This document shows, in pieces, positions 32,133 through 40,989 of a stretch of 51,025 bases of DNA. Source of the DNA: Candidatus Magasanikiibacteriota bacterium (GTDB taxonomy: Bacteria > Patescibacteriota > Patescibacteriia > Magasanikbacterales > UBA922). Position 1 is the first letter of the stretch, and each line of letters starts with the position of its first letter. Made by a program: the position numbers and the translations under genes. The notes beneath the pieces were generated by a model that was not told where the DNA came from, searched no databases, and saw only the letters and a list, made by a program, of their open reading frames with translations. The stretch is taken from contig JABIEQ010000011.1 of the NCBI GenBank assembly GCA_018651085.1, positions 131,598-182,622 of the forward strand, written 5' to 3'.

Positions 32133-35069
32133 TCATCTAATACCAACGTCTTTAAATTCTATTGAAGCAATTATCTCTTCAAATTCTGATGGAATCGTTT
32201 GTATTTCTAATATATTATCATCTATCTGTATTTCTATCCCTTCATAGGTTATACCTTCTTTTTCTACTCTAAATAACACAGCATTATACTCTCCTATAAT
32301 AAGAGTTGTGCCTTCTTTTCCTCGTAATGTTTCTTTTATAAACACATCAACCCCCTCAAATATTTCTTTTTGAGGATTTTTTATTATTACGTTACCTTTT
32401 TTATGTTCTACCTGGGTCCACGACTGTGGGTAAGAAAATGTTATTCCAAAAAATTCTTCACTACTATATATATTCTTTTTTTCTTGTACTTCCTCTTCCA
32501 AGGCTGTGATTCTTTCTTCAAGAGACCCAACAAGTTGTTGGCGTATTTGTGCAGGGCTTACTTCTTCAATAGGTGTTGGAACTACATACGAAGATCCACA
32601 TCCAGCTCCCACTCCAATAAGACTTGCAGCCATTAGGGCAAATCCAGCGACAATACTTAAATATCGCTTATTTGTCTCCCCTTTTTTAACATTTCTTTTT
32701 TCCACTGATGCAATTCTTTTTTTCGTTGCAATAAGTGCACTGGGATTAAGAGAAACACTGTCAATTCCGGATTGTACTAAAAAATTTGTAAACTCAGGGT
32801 ACTCACTTGAAGCCTCTCCACAAATGCTTACTTTTCTCTTATGCTTATGTGCTACATCTATAATATCTTTTACTAATCCTCTTACAATCTTATTTTTTGT
32901 ATTATAAAACTCTGCAAGGCTCTTTTTACTACGTGCCTCACCCACTATTTCTCTCATTTTAGTGTCTATTCCAATACTAAAACCATCAAACAGCTTTGCA
33001 AAATCTCCTGCCAAAACGGCATTTGAAGGTATTTCACACATGACCGTAACTTTCAGTCCATGATCACCTCTTTTTACCCCATACTTTTCCATCTGTTTAA
33101 GGACTTTTTTTCCTTCTTCTGGTGTTCTACAAAATGGTACCATCAACATGACATTATGTAATCCCCACTGTTCTCGAACTTTTTTAATGGCATCACACTC
33201 TAATTTAAATGCAGGTGTATATTTTTTATTATAATACCTACTTACACCACAAAAAGAAGCCCCTGTTTCTTTCTTTTTATCTTCAAATAATTCTCCACCA
33301 AGGAGTTTTTTATATTCGCTTGCACTCTGATCACTTAGTTGTATAGTTACTTCTTTTGGGTATGTTGCCGCAGCAACCTTTGCAATACCTTCAGCAAGCT
33401 TATCTACTCCGTACTGATTTTTCTTACTATACCCTTTTGTGATTTCTTGTATTTGTTTTTTAATCTTTTTATTCTTAAGTGTGAGATAGTTACTTAACGC
33501 AAGTGGATGCACCTTTACTTCACTTGCTAATATTGATTCCATTTTGATTAGTCCTACTCCATCATGAGGGAGGTCTGAAAGATTAAAAGTATCGGTTGGA
33601 TCTCCAACATTTATCATTATTTTTGTTTGTGTCTTTGGAATATCTTGTATTAAGGTCTTTTTTACCTCGTACGGAAGAAACCCTTCAAAAACACCACTTT
33701 TTTCTCCTAAGCCACCACTCACGGTTATCTTTTTATACTTTTTCAATGTCTTTCTGGCATTCTTTACTCCTACTATTGTAGGAATTCCAAGTCTTCTTCC
33801 TACAAGGGCAGCATGACTTGTTTTTCCTTCCTCTTCCACGATAATTGCTGAGGCTATACGCATCAAAGGCTCCCACTCACGTGTCGTTGTTTTTGTTACT
33901 AGAACATCTTTTGCTTTAAATTTCTTTAGATCTTCCAAGCTGTCGAGTACACATACTTTTCCTGCCCCGATTTTCTGCCCAATCGTTGTCCCATCAAGAA
34001 TTTTCTTTCCAGTCTTTTTTAGAAGATATGTTTCTAAATTGCTTCTTTTTTCTTTTATATCTACTGTTTTTGAACTTGATTGCACAATATATAATGTACC
34101 GGTCTTTCCATCCTTTACCCATGCTATATGTTGTGGTATTTTACATATTTCTTCAATTCTCATTCCCCATTTTGCAAGCGTTATGATATCTCCATTATTG
34201 ATCGAAGATTTTTCTTGTTTTGTTTTTGGTACTACAGCTTTTTTTGTCCCTACATTTTTTCCACAAATACGTTTTGTGTCTTTTTTTGTAATGTTTTTTC
34301 TTATAATGGCTTCTTTTCCTTTTTTTACTCCTTCTTTAAATATATGAAATTGATCAGAGACCATGTTCCCTGTTACTCCATATTCACCAAGTCCGTACGT
34401 TGCATTAATTAACATTACTCCATTCATTCCTAATTCTGTATCTAAAGTAGATATCATGCCATTTGCTCCATTACTCGCATCAATCATTTGTTGTATTCCT
34501 ACAGACAATCCTACTGTCATGTGGTCATACCCCTTTTTTTCTCGATATACTAATGCTCGGTCACTAAATAACGAAGCTATACATCTTTTAACAGCATGAA
34601 GAAGTGCCTTTTCTGTTGTAATATTTAAAAAACTATCTTGCTGACCCGCAAAACTTTCTTTTGGCGTATTCTTTGATGCCACACTTGGACGTATCATTAC
34701 GGCACCGTATCGCTTATGTAATTTTTTGTAGGACTTTATCAATGCTTTTTGTACATTATTTGGAAGATCTTTTTCTAAGATGAGGTTTCTAATATTTTTT
34801 CCAATTTTTTTCAGTTCTACTACATTTCTTATATCAACCTCTTTTAGCATTCCTTTTATCTTTTTGTCTATATTATGTGTTTTCAAAAATTCCCAATATG
34901 CCGTGGTTGTCAGGGCAAATCCGTCTAAGAGGTTCATTTCTTTTTTAGAGACACTTTTATGTAATCTCCCGAAATCAGCATGTTGTTTTCCAACTAAAAA
35001 ATCATCATTTTTCTTGATGTCTTTAAACCAGGCAATATACTGCCCATTTTTTTGTTGTCTTTTTGCCAT
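32133..35069 (-). CDS. ppsA: PEP synthase-like protein fused to a lipoprotein-like domain
   Basis: 978 residues. Residues 1 to about 785 follow phosphoenolpyruvate synthase: ATP-grasp part with MIRPSVASK and ESFAGQQDSFLNI (125-150), the phosphohistidine site KTSHAALVGRRLGIP with His419, and the PEP-binding barrel with TKIMINVGDPTD, DGVGLIKMES and the Cys lid SICGEASSEYPEF (Cys750). Several normally fixed residues differ: RSSATAED is RPSVASKN, the Arg of GLxRxE is Lys, and IGSND is IGIDT, so full activity is uncertain. After the PpsA-like end comes what looks like a complete lipoprotein: basic stretch, FALMAASLIGVGAGC with a lipobox Cys824, coiled linker and a FSYPQSW domain. A GTG at 32703-32705 could start that part separately. 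It has its own extended -10 promoter and follows pyk. Confidence 0.85.
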   Translation of the reverse strand: MAKRQQKNGQYIAWFKDIKKNDDFLVGKQHADFGRLHKSVSKKEMNLLDGFALTTTAYWEFLKTHNIDKKIKGMLKEVDIRNVVELKKIGKNIRNLILEKDLPNNVQKALIKSYKKLHKRYGAVMIRPSVASKNTPKESFAGQQDSFLNITTEKALLHAVKRCIASLFSDRALVYREKKGYDHMTVGLSVGIQQMIDASNGANGMISTLDTELGMNGVMLINATYGLGEYGVTGNMVSDQFHIFKEGVKKGKEAIIRKNITKKDTKRICGKNVGTKKAVVPKTKQEKSSINNGDIITLAKWGMRIEEICKIPQHIAWVKDGKTGTLYIVQSSSKTVDIKEKRSNLETYLLKKTGKKILDGTTIGQKIGAGKVCVLDSLEDLKKFKAKDVLVTKTTTREWEPLMRIASAIIVEEEGKTSHAALVGRRLGIPTIVGVKNARKTLKKYKKITVSGGLGEKSGVFEGFLPYEVKKTLIQDIPKTQTKIMINVGDPTDTFNLSDLPHDGVGLIKMESILASEVKVHPLALSNYLTLKNKKIKKQIQEITKGYSKKNQYGVDKLAEGIAKVAAATYPKEVTIQLSDQSASEYKKLLGGELFEDKKKETGASFCGVSRYYNKKYTPAFKLECDAIKKVREQWGLHNVMLMVPFCRTPEEGKKVLKQMEKYGVKRGDHGLKVTVMCEIPSNAVLAGDFAKLFDGFSIGIDTKMREIVGEARSKKSLAEFYNTKNKIVRGLVKDIIDVAHKHKRKVSICGEASSEYPEFTNFLVQSGIDSVSLNPSALIATKKRIASVEKRNVKKGETNKRYLSIVAGFALMAASLIGVGAGCGSSYVVPTPIEEVSPAQIRQQLVGSLEERITALEEEVQEKKNIYSSEEFFGITFSYPQSWTQVEHKKGNVIIKNPQKEIFEGVDVFIKETLRGKEGTTLIIGEYNAVLFRVEKEGITYEGIEIQIDDNILEIQTIPSEFEEIIASIEFKDVGIR

Positions 35070-35115
35070 AATGCCTTAACAAAGCATACCCCACCCTATT
35101 GAAAGGAGTGTATTA

Positions 35116-35124
35116 AGTATAGCA
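35116..35124 (-). promoter_or_regulatory. extended -10 promoter of the PEP synthase-like gene
   Basis: Minus-strand TGC followed by TATACT (35116-35121), just past the pyk stop. An AAGG lies 4 nt before the ATG. No -35 is evident. Confidence 0.5.
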
Positions 35125-35127
35125 CAT

Positions 35128-36573
35128 TTACTCTACTTCTCGCACTTCAAGTGTATTTATGTGATTAGATTCTCCGACAGGTTCACCAGCGATAACGACT
35201 ATGGTATCCTTTTTTTTCACAAGACCATTCTTTTTTAGATATATTATTGATTGATCAATAAGTTCTCCTAAAGAATCACAAGGAAGTGCAACAAATGGCA
35301 CTATCCCCCAAGATAAATTTAATTGCTGAGATACTTCTTTACTCCCTGTTGCAACAACAATAGGTAATTCTGGTCTATATCTACTTATACGTCTTCCTGT
35401 TTTTCCAGAAAGAGATGCGGTCAGTATAACCTTAGCTTTCATTTCTTCAGCTGAAATACGAGATAATTTGGTCATGATACTTTCTATATTATCAAGATCT
35501 TCATCTTTTGTTGTTTTGTACAGTGAAAGATTATCGTATTCAGAGTCTTCAGTTTCTTTAATTATGTCTGCCATTGTTTTTACCACCTCTATTGGATACT
35601 TCCCAGTTGCAGTTTCATTTGAAAGCATTAAGGCATCGGCATGATCGATCACAGCGTTTGCAACGTCTGATACTTCTGCCCTTGTTGGTCGTTGATGTTC
35701 TTGCATTGAGTCGAGCATTTGTGTTGCGACAATAACAGGCTTTGCTTTTAGCAATGCAGCGCTAATTAATCTCTTTTGTATAACCGGTACATCTTCTACG
35801 GGCACTTCAACACCAAGATCTCCTCTTGCAACCATGATACCGTCAGCTACATCTAATATATTATCAATATCCTCTACAGCTTCTTTTCTTTCTATTTTTG
35901 CAATGATTTGTATTGGACATTCCCGCGTGATACCAAGTTCTTTTTCTGATTTTGTAATATATACACGTAAATCTTCAATATCTTGTGGTGTAGTTACAAA
36001 AGATAATGCCATCATGTCCACCCCCTCTTGTATTCCAAAATAAGCATCTTTTTTGTCTTTTTCTGTCAATGCTCTTGCTTGTACATTTGAATCCGGTATA
36101 TTTATTCCTTTATGAGCGTGTATTTCTCCTCCAAATACTACTTTTGTTTCTATTTTTGTTCCCGTCACACCTGTAATGACTAATTCTATTGCCCCATCAG
36201 CAATAAATACCCTTTCTCCGCTTTTAACTATGGTATGAAAGTCCTCATAATCTATAGGAATGTCATTATTTTCTTTTTGGTCTATATTGGTATTTAATAT
36301 CACGACATCATCTTTTTGTACCAATACACCATCCTTAGACAGCTCTCCTACTCGTATTTTTGGTCCCTGAAGATCTTGCAATATTGTTATTGGATGCCCT
36401 GTTTTTTTTCTTATATTTTTTACCCGAGCAATTAACTCTCTATGATTTTCGTGTGTCCCATGTGAAAAATTTAACCTTGCAACATTCATTCCTGAATCTA
36501 CCATGGTTTCTATTGTTTCCATTGTTTCTGATGCTGGTCCTAATGTACAAACAATTTTAGTTCTCTTTTCCAT
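35128..36573 (-). CDS. pyk: pyruvate kinase
   Basis: Converts PEP and ADP to pyruvate and ATP. 481 residues. Start RTKIVCTLGPASETMETI, substrate loop NVARLNFSHGTHENH near 30-45, B-domain about 70-165, metal/active site IIAKIERKEAVEDIDNIL near 220, MVARGDLGVEVP near 245, PVIVATQMLDSM near 285, and a C-terminal allosteric domain ending GEPVGESNHINTLEV. There is no extra PEP-utiliser domain. It lies immediately upstream of the PEP synthase-like gene, which in normal form catalyses the opposite direction; a separate promoter between them would allow opposite control. Confidence 0.97.
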   Translation of the reverse strand: MEKRTKIVCTLGPASETMETIETMVDSGMNVARLNFSHGTHENHRELIARVKNIRKKTGHPITILQDLQGPKIRVGELSKDGVLVQKDDVVILNTNIDQKENNDIPIDYEDFHTIVKSGERVFIADGAIELVITGVTGTKIETKVVFGGEIHAHKGINIPDSNVQARALTEKDKKDAYFGIQEGVDMMALSFVTTPQDIEDLRVYITKSEKELGITRECPIQIIAKIERKEAVEDIDNILDVADGIMVARGDLGVEVPVEDVPVIQKRLISAALLKAKPVIVATQMLDSMQEHQRPTRAEVSDVANAVIDHADALMLSNETATGKYPIEVVKTMADIIKETEDSEYDNLSLYKTTKDEDLDNIESIMTKLSRISAEEMKAKVILTASLSGKTGRRISRYRPELPIVVATGSKEVSQQLNLSWGIVPFVALPCDSLGELIDQSIIYLKKNGLVKKKDTIVVIAGEPVGESNHINTLEVREVE

Positions 36574-36582
36574 ATTCTTTGA

Positions 36583-36876
36583 TTACGGTGTGTACTGATA
36601 CACTGACAGATCTATGCTATCTTTTTTAATATAAATACCTTCGTCACGCAATTTCTTTTTTTTCTTTTCAGAGCCAAATGCAAACCCACCGACAATACCA
36701 CTACTTCTTACGACACGATGACATGGAGTCTTTTTTGTATCAGGATTTTTATTTAATGCATTTCCAACGGCTCTTGCGGCATTTGGTTTCCCCATTATAT
36801 TTGCAACCTGTCCGTATGTGGCCACTTTTCCTTTTGGAATTTTTTGCACAACACGATAGACGTCATCTTGAAACAT
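36583..36876 (-). CDS. Ogt/MGMT-type DNA-repair methyltransferase domain protein
   Basis: 97 residues consisting only of the C-terminal DNA-binding/methyl-acceptor domain of the O6-alkylguanine-DNA alkyltransferase family. It shows VYRVVQKIPKGKVATYGQVA, the Arg finger and helix NAARAVGNALNKNP, and the acceptor motif PCHRVV with Cys near residue 52. Because the Cys is present it may be an active minimal methyltransferase; Atl proteins of the same size have Trp or Ala there. It is 9 nt from pyk and 5 nt from the membrane protein gene, in one unit with nrdR. Confidence 0.92.
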   Translation of the reverse strand: MFQDDVYRVVQKIPKGKVATYGQVANIMGKPNAARAVGNALNKNPDTKKTPCHRVVRSSGIVGGFAFGSEKKKKKLRDEGIYIKKDSIDLSVYQYTP

Positions 36877-36881
36877 ATTTC

Positions 36882-37244
36882 TTAACGCTCTAGTATTTTT
36901 TGTAGTTGCTCACCTTGTTCTGGTGTTAACTTATCAAGTATTCCTTTTACTTGATCAATTTGAATTGGTGAACTTGTTGGCACAATTCCATCGAGATGAA
37001 ATATCTCAGCAGCCTTATCAGTAAGGTATGATGGTAAATATATCACTCCAATTATAAGTGGCACTAATACAACAAGCCAACGCAGATACCCACCTAAAGT
37101 AAGTAGTGTTATCCGTCTTGATATTCGTTTGGTTTGTTTTTGTAATGCTTTGGTTAGTTTAATATTCTCCTTAAGTAACGCTTCAATTTTTTTTTGCCTT
37201 ATATCCATATCATTATTTTTTGTGTTTTGTTCTTCTTGCTCCAT
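36882..37244 (-). CDS. small single-pass membrane protein (hypothetical)
   Basis: 120 residues. A charged helical N-terminus likely to coil (RQKKIEALLKENIKLTKALQ and onward) leads to one transmembrane helix (LRWLVVLVPLIIGVIYL, about 54-72), followed by a short outer part ending in a helix (LDKLTPEQGEQLQKILER). It is packed between nrdR (6 nt) and the Ogt-type gene. No family recognised. Confidence 0.75.
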   Translation of the reverse strand: MEQEEQNTKNNDMDIRQKKIEALLKENIKLTKALQKQTKRISRRITLLTLGGYLRWLVVLVPLIIGVIYLPSYLTDKAAEIFHLDGIVPTSSPIQIDQVKGILDKLTPEQGEQLQKILER

Positions 37245-37250
37245 AATAGT

Positions 37251-37745
37251 TTATATTTTTTTCTTTTTTTGATCTTTCTTTTTAGTTGTATTCTTTTTTC
37301 GTTTTAATGATTGTACCTCTTGTTTAAATCCATCCACATCAGTAAATGCCCTATAAATTGAAGCAAATCTGATGTAAGCAATTTTATCAAATCGACGAAT
37401 ATGTTTCATAACAATATCCCCTAAATCTTTACTTCTCACCTCTCTTTTTTTCCTCTTTTGTATATCTCTTTCTATAGAGCAAATGAGTCTATCAAATTTT
37501 TCTTGTGTATGTGGTCTTTTTACCAAAGATTGTTTAATTCCTCTTTCTAATTTTTCTCTGTTATAGGATTCTCTTACCCCATCATTTTTTACAACCACAA
37601 TATCAAGGAGTTCGGTCTCCTCTTTTGTAGAGAATCGATAATGACATGATTCACACTCTCTTCTCCTTCGTACAGCCATTCCATCTTGCTGCAATCTAGA
37701 ATCTACCACTCGTGTTATCGTTGATCGACAAACTGGACAATGCAT
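37251..37745 (-). CDS. nrdR: transcriptional repressor NrdR
   Basis: Zinc-ribbon/ATP-cone repressor of ribonucleotide reductase genes. 164 residues. Zinc ligands Cys3, Cys6, Cys31 and Cys34; ATP-cone from about residue 46 (VVVKNDGVRESYNREKLERG). The C-terminal tail is unusually basic (RKKNTTKKKDQKKKKI). No nrd gene or paired NrdR box was found in this window, so its targets lie elsewhere. It is probably the first gene of the unit with the membrane protein, Ogt-type and pyk genes. Confidence 0.95.
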   Translation of the reverse strand: MHCPVCRSTITRVVDSRLQQDGMAVRRRRECESCHYRFSTKEETELLDIVVVKNDGVRESYNREKLERGIKQSLVKRPHTQEKFDRLICSIERDIQKRKKREVRSKDLGDIVMKHIRRFDKIAYIRFASIYRAFTDVDGFKQEVQSLKRKKNTTKKKDQKKKKI

Positions 37746-37805
37746 ATCTTTACAATAGGTTGATCATGTTGTATGTAATAGTATAGCACTACTATATTTA
37801 AACAC

Positions 37806-37827
37806 AAAACCCGCTTTCGCGGGCTTT
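37806..37827 (-). terminator. terminator after ftsZ
   Basis: Minus strand CCCGC-GAAA-GCGGG with T4, a GNRA-type loop, 10 nt past the ftsZ stop. Confidence 0.85.
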
Positions 37828-37836
37828 GATATTCTC

Positions 37837-39090
37837 TTATGATCCCATTTTTTTTCTAATAAATGCTGGGATTTCTAAATCTTGATCATCATTATCTTGT
37901 TCTAATGGCTTGAATCCAGTTGTTGGTGGATGCATTGGTTTTTGAGGCATTGTTTTTCTCATTGGTCTTGCCATGAATTCTGCTTTATCTGATTTTTCTT
38001 CCTCCTCTTCTTCAAACTCTTCTCTCTTTTCTTTTCTTTTAGAAAAAATACCAGCACCATAGCGCGATGGCTTTGAACCAAAGGGGTGTTCTTGTTTGTC
38101 TTCTTTGTCTCTATGCCGTTCTACTGTTTTTCTTGGCCTATCCCCAAAACCTGTTGCAATAACTGTTACTCTAATGTCTTCTCCCATTGATTCGTCAATA
38201 ACAGTTCCAAAAATAACTTTTGCATCTTCGTCAATCGAATTTGTTATTAATTCTGCAGCTTCTGCTACTTCTTGCATTCCAAGATCATTTCCTCCAGTTA
38301 CAGTCATTAACACTCCTCTTGCGCCATCAATTGATACTTCAAGTAACGGACTTGAAATGGCAGCCTTCGCCGCTTCAATAGCCCTATTTTCTCCTGAACC
38401 AGTTCCAATTCCCATCAAAGCTGATCCGGTATCTTTCATGATGGTTTTTACATCAGCGAAATCAACATTAATTGTTCCGTGAACAGTAATTAATTCTGAA
38501 ATCCCTTGCACTCCCTGACGAAGGACATCGTCTACTATTTGAAATGCTTCGAGGAGAGATGTTTTCTTATCAATAATTTGTAATACTCTATCGTTAGGAA
38601 TAGTAATAATAGTATCAACATGTCTTGCTAATTCTCTATATGCTTCCTCTGCAATTTTTTTTCGTTGTGGTCCTTCAAAATTAAAAGGCTTTGTTACAAC
38701 AGCAACAGTTAGAGCTCCCATATCTCTTGCAATTTCTGCAATAACAGGACTTGCTCCTGACCCTGTTCCACCACCAAGACCACAGGTGATAAATACCATG
38801 TCAGTATCTTTAAGTACTTGTCTTACTTCATTTTGTCCTTCTTCTGCACTTTTCTTTCCCATTTCAGGATCCATTCCAGCACCGAGACCTCTTGTAATTG
38901 TTTTTCCAATATGTAATTTTTTTGGTGCACTGTTATTATGAAGAGCCTGTACATCAGTATTCATAACGACAAACTCAACCCCTCGGATTCCATTTTGAAT
39001 CATTCGATTTACAGCTGAACCACCTGACCCACCAATCCCAACTACTTTAATTTTTGCAAACGTTTCAATGTCTGGTTTCACTTGCGGCAT
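37837..39090 (-). CDS. ftsZ: cell-division tubulin FtsZ
   Basis: GTPase that forms the division ring. 417 residues from the ATG at 39088-39090; a GTG two codons upstream is the alternative. N-terminal IKVVGIGGSGGSAVNRM, the tubulin signature GGLGGGTGSGASP near 105, the T7 loop DFADVKTIMKD near 210, a long acidic/basic linker (about 320-395), and the conserved C-terminal peptide LEIPAFIRKKMGS that contacts FtsA. ftsA is directly upstream but separated by a terminator and the ftsZ promoter. Confidence 0.97.
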   Translation of the reverse strand: MPQVKPDIETFAKIKVVGIGGSGGSAVNRMIQNGIRGVEFVVMNTDVQALHNNSAPKKLHIGKTITRGLGAGMDPEMGKKSAEEGQNEVRQVLKDTDMVFITCGLGGGTGSGASPVIAEIARDMGALTVAVVTKPFNFEGPQRKKIAEEAYRELARHVDTIITIPNDRVLQIIDKKTSLLEAFQIVDDVLRQGVQGISELITVHGTINVDFADVKTIMKDTGSALMGIGTGSGENRAIEAAKAAISSPLLEVSIDGARGVLMTVTGGNDLGMQEVAEAAELITNSIDEDAKVIFGTVIDESMGEDIRVTVIATGFGDRPRKTVERHRDKEDKQEHPFGSKPSRYGAGIFSKRKEKREEFEEEEEEKSDKAEFMARPMRKTMPQKPMHPPTTGFKPLEQDNDDQDLEIPAFIRKKMGS

Positions 39091-39122
39091 ATACACGTAT
39101 AATTATTCCTGATATATATTGA

Positions 39123-39143
39123 TTGAACACTAAAATTGTTCAA
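39123..39143 (-). other. hairpin in the ftsZ leader
   Basis: TTGAACA pairs with TGTTCAA around a 7-nt loop, 33 nt before the ftsZ start. It has no T tract, so it may be a regulatory or RNA-stability element. Confidence 0.4.
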
Positions 39144-39187
39144 TTTTGGCTTTACCTGGTCAAAAAATAAATCTTTCGGATACGTAT

Positions 39188-39216
39188 AGTGTACAAATAC
39201 TAACTACTTGTGTCAA
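39188..39216 (-). promoter_or_regulatory. ftsZ promoter
   Basis: Minus-strand TTGACA (39211-39216) and TACACT (39188-39193), 17-bp spacer, giving a leader of about 90 nt. Confidence 0.8.
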
Positions 39217-39241
39217 GGTTTTTAAAACCATCATTTTATAC

Positions 39242-39263
39242 AAAAACCCCTCTTCTGAGGGGT
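39242..39263 (-). terminator. terminator after ftsA
   Basis: ACCCCTC-AGAA-GAGGGGT followed by T5 on the minus strand, ahead of the ftsZ promoter. Confidence 0.9.
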
Positions 39264-39289
39264 AGTCTACAATTTTGATTGTTTTTCTA

Positions 39290-40549
39290 TTATGGAATCA
39301 ATGATTTAAACAATTTTTGGAATTGTTCAATAACTTTTCCTGTGTTCATTTTCATTATTCTTCTCTTTTTTGTCCCTTGCTGTACCCCTGCTCCCCACCG
39401 AACTAAGCCTATTGCAGGCGCAAAAGCAATATTGTGACAATCTTCTGTTATTCCTTGAATATTAATTGGTGTGCCAATAGATGCTGGTAAGCGTAAGACT
39501 TCTTTTGTTAACTCAATAAGCCTTTCTATTTTAGATCCACCACCAACAAACATAACTCCAGCTGGAAGAAGACCACTTCTTCCAATTAATTGAAGCTCTT
39601 GATCTACTCTTTCAAGAATTTCCGTCATCCTTGCTTCTATTATTTCTGCTACATACTGCAATGAAAATTCTTCTTCTTTTCCATCATCAGTACTTACACG
39701 AATTTTATCTTTTTTTGATATACCTTTTGCTATACAATTTCCATAATGAATTTTCACTCTTTCTGCCATATCAATTGACGTCCGTAACCCAATAGCAAGA
39801 TCATTTGTCACATGTGCTGATCCAATAGGAACAACGCCTGTATGAATGATATCTCCACTTTCATAGACAATAACACTAGTTGTTGAACTTCCGATGTCTA
39901 TCACTGCTGTTCCAAGTTCTTTTTGTCTTGATGTAGCCACTACGTCTCCAGTGGCAAGTGTTGAAAGAACTAAATCATCAATGTCTACTCCTGTACGATA
40001 TACCGCTTTCATAACATTTTTTATGTGTGCGGTAGCTCCATGAATCATCTGTGTTACGACTTCAAGACGTATCCCTGTCATTCCCACAGGATCCTTAATA
40101 TCTGTTTGTCCATCAACGGAAAAACTTCTTGGGATAACGTGGAGTACTTCGTAATTTAAGGGCGCAGCGACCGTTCTAGCGGCTTCTATGGCTCTTTCAG
40201 CATCATCTTCACCTATTTCTCCATGTGGGGTAGCAATAGCGACAACACCACGACTTTCTTGCGATATAATATGCATACCACTCATTCCAATCCAGACGTG
40301 CTCTACTGGTATTCCTGTTAGTCTTTCAATGTGCTCTAATGCATTAGAAATGGATGATACGGTTTCTTCTATACTTGAGATAACTCCCTTACTAATTCCT
40401 TCTGAGGGTACTTCTATAGTTGCAATTATCTGAAGCTGTGGCTTTCCACTCATATCGCTAGACTCTTGCCCTACGGCAATACGAATAGCTGACGATCCTA
40501 TATCGATGCCAGTAATAATACCTGTATTGTTTTTTTTCTTACGAATCAT
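39290..40549 (-). CDS. ftsA: cell-division actin homologue FtsA
   Basis: Tethers FtsZ to the membrane. 419 residues from the ATG at 40547-40549 (the upstream TTG adds nothing family-like). Phosphate-1 GIDIGSSAIRIAVG near 14-27, the 1C subdomain (VPSEGISKGVISSIEETVSS, HVIPRSFSVDG), phosphate-2 AVIDIGSSTTSVIVYE near 205, adenosine site GVMFVGGGSKIERL near 330, and a C-terminal amphipathic helix (KVIEQFQKLFKSLIP) that would bind the membrane. Confidence 0.96.
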   Translation of the reverse strand: MIRKKKNNTGIITGIDIGSSAIRIAVGQESSDMSGKPQLQIIATIEVPSEGISKGVISSIEETVSSISNALEHIERLTGIPVEHVWIGMSGMHIISQESRGVVAIATPHGEIGEDDAERAIEAARTVAAPLNYEVLHVIPRSFSVDGQTDIKDPVGMTGIRLEVVTQMIHGATAHIKNVMKAVYRTGVDIDDLVLSTLATGDVVATSRQKELGTAVIDIGSSTTSVIVYESGDIIHTGVVPIGSAHVTNDLAIGLRTSIDMAERVKIHYGNCIAKGISKKDKIRVSTDDGKEEEFSLQYVAEIIEARMTEILERVDQELQLIGRSGLLPAGVMFVGGGSKIERLIELTKEVLRLPASIGTPINIQGITEDCHNIAFAPAIGLVRWGAGVQQGTKKRRIMKMNTGKVIEQFQKLFKSLIP

Positions 40550-40611
40550 ACCTTTAAACTCAAACCTGTAACACAAATATACGCCGTATGTATAGGGTCT
40601 AATTAAGGGTT

Positions 40612-40640
40612 ATTGTACCATCATTTTATGAAGAACTCAA
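40612..40640 (-). promoter_or_regulatory. ftsA promoter
   Basis: Minus-strand TTGAGT (40635-40640) and TACAAT (40612-40617), 17-bp spacer; the -35 lies within the end of dgkA. Confidence 0.65.
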
Positions 40641-40989
40641 AAATGTATGGCACAAATACCAATGCACCGACAACAACAGCTCCAATGGATGCAATAAGTA
40701 CCATTGCAGCCATCATATCCTTAATTATCTTTACCTGATGATGCAGGCGAGGTTTTAATACATCAATAAGTCTTTCTAAAACACTATTGATTATTTCTAA
40801 TACTAAAATAGAAATAATTACTATAATAACTAAAAGGGCTTCTTGTTTTGGTGGCTGAAATATAATAAGCGCGGCAATGACACAAAGGGCCGCCACACAA
40901 TGAATTCTGAAATTTTGTTCATACCTAAAGACCAGCCATATCCCATGGATAGCATGTTTTACACTTCTAAACAGATTCTTTATCATCAT
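40621..40989 (-). CDS. dgkA: diacylglycerol/undecaprenol kinase (DgkA family)
   Basis: Small integral membrane kinase, 122 residues, three to four hydrophobic helices. It shows the family order: FRYEQNFRIHCVAAL near 22-36 with the conserved Glu, then VLEIINSVLERLIDVLKP near 63-80 (standard form E-x-x-N-T-A-I-E), then KIIKDMMAAMVLIAS near 90. In Gram-positive-type organisms such proteins phosphorylate undecaprenol for lipid-carrier recycling. It overlaps ybeY by 4 nt, an arrangement (ybeY-dgkA) common in many bacteria. Confidence 0.92.
   Translation of the reverse strand: MMIKNLFRSVKHAIHGIWLVFRYEQNFRIHCVAALCVIAALIIFQPPKQEALLVIIVIISILVLEIINSVLERLIDVLKPRLHHQVKIIKDMMAAMVLIASIGAVVVGALVFVPYIFEFFIK

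Noticed and set aside
32133-32705. Separate lipoprotein gene starting at GTG 32705
   Set aside because: Kept as an alternative within the fusion entry: there is no stop codon between it and the PpsA part and no clear independent ribosome-binding site or promoter.
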